Shown piece after piece: positions 16,733-23,949 of a stretch of DNA of 40,842 nt. A program made the position numbers and the translations under genes. How positions within the stretch are numbered: position 1 is the first letter of the stretch; each line of letters opens with the position of its first letter. The notes under the pieces were generated by a model. It had not been told where the DNA came from, did not search any database, and saw only the letters and a list, made by a program, of their open reading frames with translations. The stretch is from Cyclobacteriaceae bacterium (lineage in GTDB: Bacteria > Bacteroidota > Bacteroidia > Cytophagales > Cyclobacteriaceae). The stretch lies in assembly GCA_029881895.1 (NCBI GenBank), contig JAOULS010000004.1, positions 1 through 40,842 on the forward strand, in the 5' to 3' direction.

Positions 16733-19081
16733 TTATTTATAAGATATAATTATTGTCTGTTTTGATCCCTTTATAGGAATTACTTTTAATTTTAATTCAT
16801 CATTTTTTGTGTTCGTTACGCTGATATTTATCTCGACCCCATTAATAATAGCTTCTTTGATTTTTGTAATTGAGTCTGTATCTAAGATTTTATTCAAAGA
16901 TGAAATTTGGTTTGAAACGGCTAGTTCATTAAACGTATTTTTTAATGCTTGAGTAGCGAAAATAATTTCTAATTCTTCTATTAAACCAATTCCCATTGCT
17001 TCATCAATTATGTTAAAATAATTGATTTTATTTAGAATTACTTCTTCTGTTAATTGTAGTGATTCTACATTTTGTTGTAATTCTTCTTCTAAATCAGATA
17101 GATTTTTTTCATTTGTAGAAGGCGGAATGTTATCTGCTGGATGAGCAAAAAACAAAACTCGGTCATATCCTTTATCCATTGATTTTGCTGGTGTCATTAC
17201 TATATTGAGTAACACTTTGTTTATATAGAACACCCCTTGAATAATTTTTCCATTTTTTAAATCAGAAAAATAGTCAATTGGTAAGTTCTCTTTGTTATGG
17301 GAAACAATAAGTTGAGAAATGTTTTGACCGATAAGGTCTTCCACGTTATTGTACCCAGTATATTTTAGTAATTCAATATTAGCATTGATCACATTAGTTT
17401 CAATAGATAGTTCAGCGGTAGCAAAAGTTGTTTCCAATGCAGAAACAATCATTTGATTATGTTGATTATTTTCAGTGTCATTTTCTGAGGAAGTAGAAAG
17501 GTCTTCTAATATATATTGACGCATTTCCTCTTCTTGAGATTTCATTCGTTCTGTTAATTTTTGTGCATTGTCTAGAAGTAGTTGCGTGTTTTCATTATTC
17601 CTTACGTTTGAAATAGCAGAAGCAATCATTTCTCCAAGTTGTTCTATAAACTCTATCTTATAAGATTCTATTTCATTGAATGATGCTAATTCTATTACGC
17701 CAAAAGCTTCATCGTTAACAATTAGAGGTACGATAAGTATAGCGTGCGGATTAATACTGCCAAGTCCAGATTTTAATTTCATGTACTCTTCAGGTATCTC
17801 AAGAAGATAGGTGGTTTTTCTTTCAAGAAATGTTTGTCCTACTAACCCTTCACCAAGCAATATTTTTTCTTTATGAAATTTCTCAATATTGAAGGCATAA
17901 TATGCGCTTAAGCTTAAATAGGGAGTATCTGTTTCATCTTTATTCAGGATATACATACATCCTTGATTTGTGTTTAGGTATTCGACAATCGAAGACATAA
18001 TTACACTGCTCAATTTTTCAATATTCGAGTTATTATTTCGAATAATATTGGCAAATTTTGCTACTCCTTGAGTAGCCCAATTTCGTTTTTCATCTTTATT
18101 AGTTATTGCTTTCAGCTTATCTCTCATAGAAATAAGCGCATGAGCTAGGCTAGTTTTGTTTATTTCTGTTGCATTAACTCCTTGAAAGTTACTTTCAAGG
18201 TTTCCTTCCCCAATTTGATGCACAAATTCAGATGAATTTTGTAAATACGTAGCCATAACATTAATGGCCGATGTTATTGTTCCTATTTCATCATTATTGG
18301 TATAATCAATACGAGCATTTATATCTCCTTTAGCAACTAATTGTGCTTGTTTGCCAACTGATTGTATAGGTTTGACCACCTTAGTTTTTATCCAGATATA
18401 TGAAAATCCAAATATGAATATGTTTATGACACCTAAAACTAGAAATGAGATGTTATATGTTGAATAACTGTCTTCTATTTTTATAATAATGTTGTTCAAC
18501 ACCTTTTCGTTAACTTTTCTAAGTTTATCTACTGATGAGGAAGCTATTTTTATGGCTTCTTTCATTTTAGAGTTGTTAACTAATATTGTTTTTGTAATTG
18601 ATATACGTTGAGTTGTTGAATCATTCATCAAGATAACCCTGTCTTCATTAAATGATGAATCCATTTTTTGAGGAAGGTTTTGGATAATAGTAAGGTTTGA
18701 TGAGCATGTTTTCCAGACAGAATCAACCTCCTTAAAGTCTTTTGATTCATTTCCAGTTAATGGATTTATTTTTTCAGTAAAGTAGGTGGTATTACCGCCA
18801 TAAAGTATTGAAGAAATGTTTGTATTAATCTCTTTTTCTAGATTTATTAGCTCTTCTTTTGAATCGAAAATATTTCTTTCAAAAATAGTATTAAAATGTT
18901 CGTTTATAAGGACTACTTGATTTTGAAGATGATGAACAGCGCTTAGCTGAGATAATGTTTTTTTTGTGTTATTATGCAAATAGTGGAGTATAGCTCCGCT
19001 AAATAGAGCTGATAAAAGGAATAAGAAGATAATGAAATAAATGCGTTCCCTGATAGTGGGGTTCTTCAAATTCAGTTTCAT
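16733..19081 (-). CDS. HAMP-GAF-PAS membrane sensor without output domain
   Basis: 782 residues. TM 13-33, a helical extracytoplasmic region about 34-210, TM 211-231, HAMP 232-285, a HAMP-like continuation, GAF about 345-492, coiled coil 495-525 (MKSQEEEMRQYI), PAS about 545-645, and a weaker PAS-like end 690-780. No histidine kinase, cyclase, phosphatase or MCP signalling tip is present. From HAMP through GAF it aligns by eye with the phosphatase at 10696-14226 (ISMRDKL...RNWATQGVAKF against ITMRDNL...RNWIVTGVAEI). It probably passes a signal by protein contact, and may be the substrate of the adjacent CheR/CheB pair (inference). Confidence 0.85.
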   Translation of the reverse strand: MKLNLKNPTIRERIYFIIFLFLLSALFSGAILHYLHNNTKKTLSQLSAVHHLQNQVVLINEHFNTIFERNIFDSKEELINLEKEINTNISSILYGGNTTYFTEKINPLTGNESKDFKEVDSVWKTCSSNLTIIQNLPQKMDSSFNEDRVILMNDSTTQRISITKTILVNNSKMKEAIKIASSSVDKLRKVNEKVLNNIIIKIEDSYSTYNISFLVLGVINIFIFGFSYIWIKTKVVKPIQSVGKQAQLVAKGDINARIDYTNNDEIGTITSAINVMATYLQNSSEFVHQIGEGNLESNFQGVNATEINKTSLAHALISMRDKLKAITNKDEKRNWATQGVAKFANIIRNNNSNIEKLSSVIMSSIVEYLNTNQGCMYILNKDETDTPYLSLSAYYAFNIEKFHKEKILLGEGLVGQTFLERKTTYLLEIPEEYMKLKSGLGSINPHAILIVPLIVNDEAFGVIELASFNEIESYKIEFIEQLGEMIASAISNVRNNENTQLLLDNAQKLTERMKSQEEEMRQYILEDLSTSSENDTENNQHNQMIVSALETTFATAELSIETNVINANIELLKYTGYNNVEDLIGQNISQLIVSHNKENLPIDYFSDLKNGKIIQGVFYINKVLLNIVMTPAKSMDKGYDRVLFFAHPADNIPPSTNEKNLSDLEEELQQNVESLQLTEEVILNKINYFNIIDEAMGIGLIEELEIIFATQALKNTFNELAVSNQISSLNKILDTDSITKIKEAIINGVEINISVTNTKNDELKLKVIPIKGSKQTIIISYK

Positions 19082-19207
19082 ATAAAAAAGTTATAAGTTA
19101 TTTAGAGTTCAATTTAAATAATAAATAGATTGCAAATAACAAAATTCTAAATTGATTCGAACAGTTAATCTACAAAAAATGAATGAATAAGAGTAATTTG
19201 ATTTTTT

Positions 19208-19675
19208 TTATTTTAACGAATTTTTATCGAAGCTATATGGAAGTAACTCTAAGGTAGAAGAGATTTTTATCCAATTTTCATTACTTTGAAAGATAACCTC
19301 GATGGGTTTTCCCTGTTTTTGTTCTTGTTCCAACATTACTTGACGACATCCCCCACATGGGGCAGCAGGAAAGTGATCAGTAGATTTTTCTTTTCTTGCT
19401 GTTATTGCGATTTTTAATATTTTTTGATTTGGAAAGGAATTCATGATATGAAAAATTGCTACACGTTCAGCACATAAACCCGATGGAAATGCTGCATTTT
19501 CTTGATTAGCACCTTTAATAATAGAACCATCATCTAAAAGAATAGCTGCTCCAACATTGAAGTTAGAATAAGGAGCATAGGCATTGAAAGTAGCTTCAAG
19601 AGCATGCTCTATTAAGCTAAGCTCATCAGAGGGAATTTCCCCGTTGTTTTTGTATATAATTTTATGGTCTCTCAA
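19208..19675 (-). CDS. cdd: Cytidine deaminase
   Basis: 155 residues. It deaminates cytidine and deoxycytidine to uridine forms in pyrimidine salvage. The zinc site is complete for the small tetrameric type: CAE (Cys68, Glu70 as proton shuttle) and PCGGC (Cys107, Cys110). The substrate-binding YAPYSNFNVGAA stretch is also present. No ATG occurs near the expected N-terminus; the in-frame TTG at 19675 gives a normal length and is taken as the start. The gene is divergent from the saccharopine dehydrogenase-like gene, with 159 bp between the starts. Confidence 0.93.
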   Translation of the reverse strand: MRDHKIIYKNNGEIPSDELSLIEHALEATFNAYAPYSNFNVGAAILLDDGSIIKGANQENAAFPSGLCAERVAIFHIMNSFPNQKILKIAITARKEKSTDHFPAAPCGGCRQVMLEQEQKQGKPIEVIFQSNENWIKISSTLELLPYSFDKNSLK

Positions 19676-19707
19676 TTTAATATGGTATTGTTAGAATGAT
19701 GACTAAG

Positions 19708-19724
19708 ATAGAAATTTATTCTAT
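19708..19724. promoter_or_regulatory. 17-bp palindrome in the cdd / saccharopine dehydrogenase divergent spacer
   Basis: ATAGAA and TTCTAT form a perfect inverted repeat around ATTTA at 19708-19724, 33 bp upstream of the cdd start. Its position between two divergent genes fits an operator, but a match of this size can arise by chance in A+T-rich DNA. Confidence 0.3.
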
Positions 19725-19834
19725 AATAATAAGAAAAGAAAAAACAGTAAAGAAAGTTTGTTTTTTTTAAAATATACCTAATGAATTGATTTACTTTGAA
19801 ACTGGAAATATCAAAGGTAAACAAACAGACAAAA

Positions 19835-21172
19835 ATGCATAAGATATTGATTATAGGAGCGGGAAGATCTTCTTCTTCCCTTATTGATTATTTATTAAAA
19901 AATGCTGAAAAAGAAAATTGGAGAGTAACTATAGCAGATTATTCTTTTGATATAGCAAGCGAAAAAATAAGAGGAGTGCACAATGCTGTAGCTTTACAAT
20001 TTGATGTTAATAATAATGAAGATAGGATTAAAATTATTGGCGATGCTGATATTGTTGTTTCAATGCTTCCTGCTTCATTTCATGTTTTGGTTGCTGAAGT
20101 TTGTGTTGATTTGGGAGTACATTTAATTACAGCTTCATATGTATCCCCTGAAATGAAAGCTCTTGACAATAAAGCAAAAGAAAAGGGTGTTTTATTACTT
20201 AATGAGTGTGGGTTAGATCCTGGTATTGATCATATGTCTGCCATGAAGGTAATAGATATGATAAGAGGAGAGGGGCATACGCTTACTTCATTTGAATCGT
20301 TTACGGGTGGATTATTAGCACCAAGTGAAGAAGAGAATCCATGGGAATATAAGTTTACTTGGAATCCTAGAAATGTTGTTTTAGCAGGAACAGGGTCTGT
20401 AAAATTTATACAGGAAGGAAAATATAAATTCATCCCTTATCACCGTTTGTTTCGTAGAACTGAGCAGGTACATATACCTGGTTATGGATATTTCGAAGGA
20501 TATGCTAATAGAGATTCTCTTAAGTATTTGGATGTTTATAATTTAAGAGGAATAAAAACATTGTATAGAGGTACTTTTAGAAGGTCAGGGTACTGTAAAG
20601 CTTGGGATATATTTGTTCAGCTTGGTGCTACTGATGATACCTATCAGATGGAAGGAGTGAAGGATATGACTCATAGAGATTATATTAATTCTTTTCTTTC
20701 ATTTAATCCTAATGATTCTGTAGAGCTCAAGTTAGCACATTACCTTGGTTTAGATATGGATGGACAGGAAATGTATCGATTAAGGTGGATAGGTGTATTC
20801 GATGATGAGAAAATAGGTTTAGAAAACGGAACTCCTGCTCAAGTTTTAGAACATATTTTAAAGAAAAAATGGACGCTGAATAGTGAAGATCGAGATATGA
20901 TTGTTATGTGGCATAAGTTTGATTTTTTAGATAATGGAAAACCTAGACAGATACAATCAACAATGGTGTCGATTGGAGAGGATATGATTCAAACAGGGAT
21001 GTCAAAAACAGTTGGTTTGCCAATGGGAATCGCTACTAAATTAATACTTAACGGTGAGATTAGTTTAAAAGGAGTTCATATTCCTATTGATAAACAGATA
21101 TATACCCCAATTTTAAATGAGTTAAGTGAGTTGGGAATTGAGCTTACTGAAAAGGAAGTGGAAATTATTTAA
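19835..21172 (+). CDS. Saccharopine dehydrogenase-like oxidoreductase
   Basis: The start is set at the ATG at 19835, which gives the Rossmann entry MHKILIIGAGRSSSSLIDYL; a TTG at 19796 would add 13 residues before it. 445 residues with NAD(P)-binding N-terminal half (DADIVVSMLPASFHVLVAEVC, LNECGLDPGIDHM) and the alpha/beta C-terminal substrate domain (SFESFTGGLLAPSEEENPW, PHRLFRR-like region). This is the Lys9 type that reversibly forms saccharopine from glutamate and an aldehyde, used in lysine catabolism or synthesis. Substrate specificity is uncertain, and no lysine-ketoglutarate reductase is nearby. Its stop overlaps the end of the convergent pseudogene by 8 bp. Confidence 0.9.
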   Translation: MHKILIIGAGRSSSSLIDYLLKNAEKENWRVTIADYSFDIASEKIRGVHNAVALQFDVNNNEDRIKIIGDADIVVSMLPASFHVLVAEVCVDLGVHLITASYVSPEMKALDNKAKEKGVLLLNECGLDPGIDHMSAMKVIDMIRGEGHTLTSFESFTGGLLAPSEEENPWEYKFTWNPRNVVLAGTGSVKFIQEGKYKFIPYHRLFRRTEQVHIPGYGYFEGYANRDSLKYLDVYNLRGIKTLYRGTFRRSGYCKAWDIFVQLGATDDTYQMEGVKDMTHRDYINSFLSFNPNDSVELKLAHYLGLDMDGQEMYRLRWIGVFDDEKIGLENGTPAQVLEHILKKKWTLNSEDRDMIVMWHKFDFLDNGKPRQIQSTMVSIGEDMIQTGMSKTVGLPMGIATKLILNGEISLKGVHIPIDKQIYTPILNELSELGIELTEKEVEII

Positions 21173-21661
21173 TTTTGTCTAGTGCTTTTAAAATTTTATT
21201 TCCTTTTGATTTAATGCCAACGCTAGCAAAAGGTAATTGATTTTGAACCACTATTTTTAATTAATTCGTTTTTTAACTCAGGATTTTGAATGACTGATTT
21301 AACAGAATTTGCATGCAATGTATCTTTATGGCTGTTGGTGTTTGAGCAGTATTAAGCTATATAAAACACTGATTAACAAGTGTACAAGTTGCCTTTCAGG
21401 AATTTGAATCTTGAGCCCTAGAGAGCAACCTAACAATAGAACGTGACGTAGATTAATTGGAGAGTTCACATCCCCTGTTGATAATTGAGTGTATGATTTA
21501 TTAGAGATAATAGAAGGGTGCTTTTCAGTTATATTGTCTAAAATTAATGCAGACTTAAATGATGAAGTTGGATTACTATCAAACGAAAAAGATATAAGTT
21601 GACGAAATAATGTTGTGTTATTGTTGACTTCTTTTAATGAAACATTGTTTGATAGGTCAAT
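21165..21661 (-). pseudogene. Degraded HEAT-repeat-like protein gene
   Basis: This stretch has no intact gene, but the minus strand carries a broken coding sequence. From about 21661 down to about 21350 one frame reads ...TTLFRQLISFSFDSNPTSS, SALILDNITEKHPSIIS and PINLRHVLLLGCSL. Near 21340-21355 the sense moves to another frame (HANSVKSVIQNPELKNELIK), and near 21227-21235 to a third (FASVGIKSKGNKILKALDKI), ending at TAA (21165-21167). Together the pieces resemble the roughly 170-residue HEAT-like proteins of unknown role in Bacteroidota, with their GI(K/R)(S/A)RG..ILK ending. There is no ATG, and stops sit just upstream at 21662-21667, so the 5' end is also lost. Two or more frameshifts make function unlikely. 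Confidence 0.7.
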
Positions 21662-21699
21662 TTATTAGTGCCTCTTTTTTTTATGTTTCAGAATTCAAC

Positions 21700-22944
21700 T
21701 TACTCTTCTATAATTTCAATTTCCACCCTTACATTTTTATGAGCTTGAGTATCATGCTTATCGTATATCATTTTCTTGCCTCCCCAACCTACACTTTCTA
21801 CTCTATCTTCTTCAATTCCTTGGCCAATTAACCAATGTTGAATAGTGTATGCACGATATTCTGACAATGTTTTAGCACTTGCTTGTATCTCTTCATGTTT
21901 ACCTCCTGTTATGGAAAAGAAATTTTTATCCCCTTCACTTAAGTGTAATACTTTTCCATGTGAATTTCCATTTGTATGACCATGAATTTTAATTTTCATC
22001 TTGGGGTTAGATTGCATCATTCTAAGTAATTGATTCAACTGAGTAATTGACTGTTCTTTCATTATGGCAGCATCTTTGAAAAAATACACTTCCCACATTG
22101 TCATTATGTCTCCTTTATTGAAACGAAGAAGATTGAAATTTAATAAGATGGTATCACCAAGTAATTCTACTACTTCCCCAGCATCTGTTAATGGTTCATC
22201 TAAATCAATGGTATGGTCTACTCTTCTATAATCAAAAAGATTTGACATTACCGTTATTTTATTTGTAGCATTACTTGGTTTTTTTATAACGACAGATTCA
22301 TGCGTATTTATATCTTGAATAGTTTTACTTCGTTCAGTATCAATAATAGAAAATTTCCCTGTAACCTCTTTTAATGAAGTGGCATCGAAAGCATTTATGT
22401 ATATTCGATAGGTATTTTCTTCAAGTGGTGGTGGGGTGATTTTTTCAACTTCAGCAATTGACTCTATTTCTTCAGTTTTTTCAACTATTTCCACAGGAGG
22501 AGGAGTTGATATTTGTTCTTTTATTGGGGTTTCATTGTTGTTGGTTTCAACAACTTCAGGTTCTTTAGGAGCTATTATCCATTGATCTGAGGGGATGTGA
22601 GGGCCTTTAAAGTTTCCTGCATATAACCAGGAATCTTTTATAAAAGAATACTCTTTTCTTAATTTAAATAATTCATTCTTTGTTTCTTCTCTATCTTTAG
22701 ATTCAAAGGAATAAACGTAGTACAAATTTCGATATGTATTTTTTCTATACGAAGTTTTTAAATTTTTCTTTTCAAGAAAATTTTTAAATAATGCTGCATT
22801 TCGCTCTAAATTAAAAGCACCAACAATCACATAACACTTAGTATCTTTAGGGATGTTACTTTGTGCAAATGAAGAAATGGAAATTAATAAACAAATAATG
22901 AATACAGTATGTCTGTTGTTGATTAATGCGCTAGGAAGAAGCAT
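21700..22944 (-). CDS. SPOR-OmpA envelope protein
   Basis: The start is set at the ATG at 22944, which leaves a signal peptide (HTVFIICLLISISSFAQ); a TTG at 23049 would prepend 35 aromatic residues with no purpose. 414 residues. A SPOR-like domain follows the signal (CYVIVGAFNLERNAALFKNF ... NLYYVYSFESK), then a Pro/Glu-rich spacer with repeated EEIE/PPP tracts, a beta domain, and a C-terminal OmpA-like domain (MKIKIHGHTNGNSHGK ... RAYTIQHWLIGQGI). The usual GHTD is GHTN here, and a 20-residue insert follows. SPOR and OmpA both bind peptidoglycan, SPOR preferring denuded septal glycans. The gene sits alone between the pseudogene and the channel gene, behind a repeated upstream motif. Confidence 0.85.
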   Translation of the reverse strand: MLLPSALINNRHTVFIICLLISISSFAQSNIPKDTKCYVIVGAFNLERNAALFKNFLEKKNLKTSYRKNTYRNLYYVYSFESKDREETKNELFKLRKEYSFIKDSWLYAGNFKGPHIPSDQWIIAPKEPEVVETNNNETPIKEQISTPPPVEIVEKTEEIESIAEVEKITPPPLEENTYRIYINAFDATSLKEVTGKFSIIDTERSKTIQDINTHESVVIKKPSNATNKITVMSNLFDYRRVDHTIDLDEPLTDAGEVVELLGDTILLNFNLLRFNKGDIMTMWEVYFFKDAAIMKEQSITQLNQLLRMMQSNPKMKIKIHGHTNGNSHGKVLHLSEGDKNFFSITGGKHEEIQASAKTLSEYRAYTIQHWLIGQGIEEDRVESVGWGGKKMIYDKHDTQAHKNVRVEIEIIEE

Positions 22945-23003
22945 GACTAATAAGTTTTTAGTAGCAAAAAAATAGAAGCTACAATAGTTGAAAAAGTACT
23001 TTG

Positions 23004-23038
23004 TATACGAAAAATTATTGTGAATATACGAAAAATTA
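23004..23038 (-). promoter_or_regulatory. Two 14-bp direct repeats upstream of the SPOR-OmpA gene
   Basis: TATACGAAAAATTA occurs exactly at 23004-23017 and 23025-23038, a 21-bp period that places both copies on the same helix face. They lie 60-94 bp upstream of the ATG at 22944 and outside any gene, where a paired activator or repressor site would be expected. Confidence 0.5.
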
Positions 23039-23084
23039 AGAAAATGCAACTATTTAAACTGAAATTAGTTTGTAATTAGCACTA

Positions 23085-23909
23085 CTAGATTGACTCACCA
23101 CAATATTTGCAGAATTCAGCATCGTTGTCGTGCCCCTCTCGACTGCACGAAGAGCATGCTTTGGTATTAGGTTTGTTGTTTTGTTTTGCCATTTCAGAGG
23201 TAACGATTCCAGTCGGTACTGCAATTATTCCATACCCAAGTATCATTACTAGCGAAGCAATAGTTTGACCAAGAACAGTATGCGGAGCAATGTCTCCATA
23301 CCCAACTGTAGTTAAAGTTACGATGGCCCAGTAAATGCTTCTAGGAATACTAGTGAAACCATTTTCACCGCCTTCAATCAAATACATCAATGTGCCAAGA
23401 ATTGCAACCGAGATACTTACGACACCAATAAAGACAATAATTTTTGCACGACTGGCTTTAAGTGCTTTATTTAATTGAGAAGCTTCTCCTAAAAATCTCA
23501 CTAACTTGAAAATTCTGAAAACACGAAGTAAGCGCAAGCTTCTTATTACGAGTAGTGAATGAAATCCTACCACAAATAAACTTAGGTAAGTTGGAATGAT
23601 AGAAAGTAAATCAACTATTCCGAAAAAACTAAAGATATATTTGGCAGGTTTTTTTATAACAATCAAGCGTGCTATGTATTCTAAGGTAAATAGAATGGTG
23701 AAACTCCATTCCAAAATATTAAAAATTTTACCGTAAGTTAATTTAAGGTAAGCTACACTTTCGAGCATTACTACAGCTACACTAAGCAAAATTGAAATCA
23801 ATAAAGTAATATCGAAAACTTTACCCCAAAACGTATCTGCTTCAAAAATAATGATATAGAGGTCATTTTTCCATTTTTTTAGTGTGATCGTTTTTTCAGT
23901 TTTTGACAT
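23085..23909 (-). CDS. Voltage-gated-type potassium channel with C-terminal zinc ribbon
   Basis: 274 residues with six membrane spans. S4 carries regularly spaced basic residues (VIRSLRLLRVFRIFKLVR, about 121-138). The pore loop has the K+ selectivity filter TVGYGD (201-206) followed by S6 (TIASLVMILGYGIIAVPTG). This is the Kv family, so K+ conduction across the inner membrane is expected. The cytoplasmic tail ends with CSSC...CKYC (252, 255, 267, 270), a zinc ribbon. A tetrameric channel with a metal-bound tail is inferred. It starts 40 bp after the CHAT gene stop and so may be the last gene of that unit, with the OmpA gene beyond separately controlled. Confidence 0.92.
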   Translation of the reverse strand: MSKTEKTITLKKWKNDLYIIIFEADTFWGKVFDITLLISILLSVAVVMLESVAYLKLTYGKIFNILEWSFTILFTLEYIARLIVIKKPAKYIFSFFGIVDLLSIIPTYLSLFVVGFHSLLVIRSLRLLRVFRIFKLVRFLGEASQLNKALKASRAKIIVFIGVVSISVAILGTLMYLIEGGENGFTSIPRSIYWAIVTLTTVGYGDIAPHTVLGQTIASLVMILGYGIIAVPTGIVTSEMAKQNNKPNTKACSSCSREGHDNDAEFCKYCGESI

Positions 23910-23949
23910 ACATTTTAGTTTAGCGTTTAATATTATATGTGATTCTGAA

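Noticed and set aside
21637-21831. 64-residue plus-strand open frame near the pseudogene
   Set aside because: Antisense to the OmpA gene end; hydrophobic low-complexity translation with no family resemblance.
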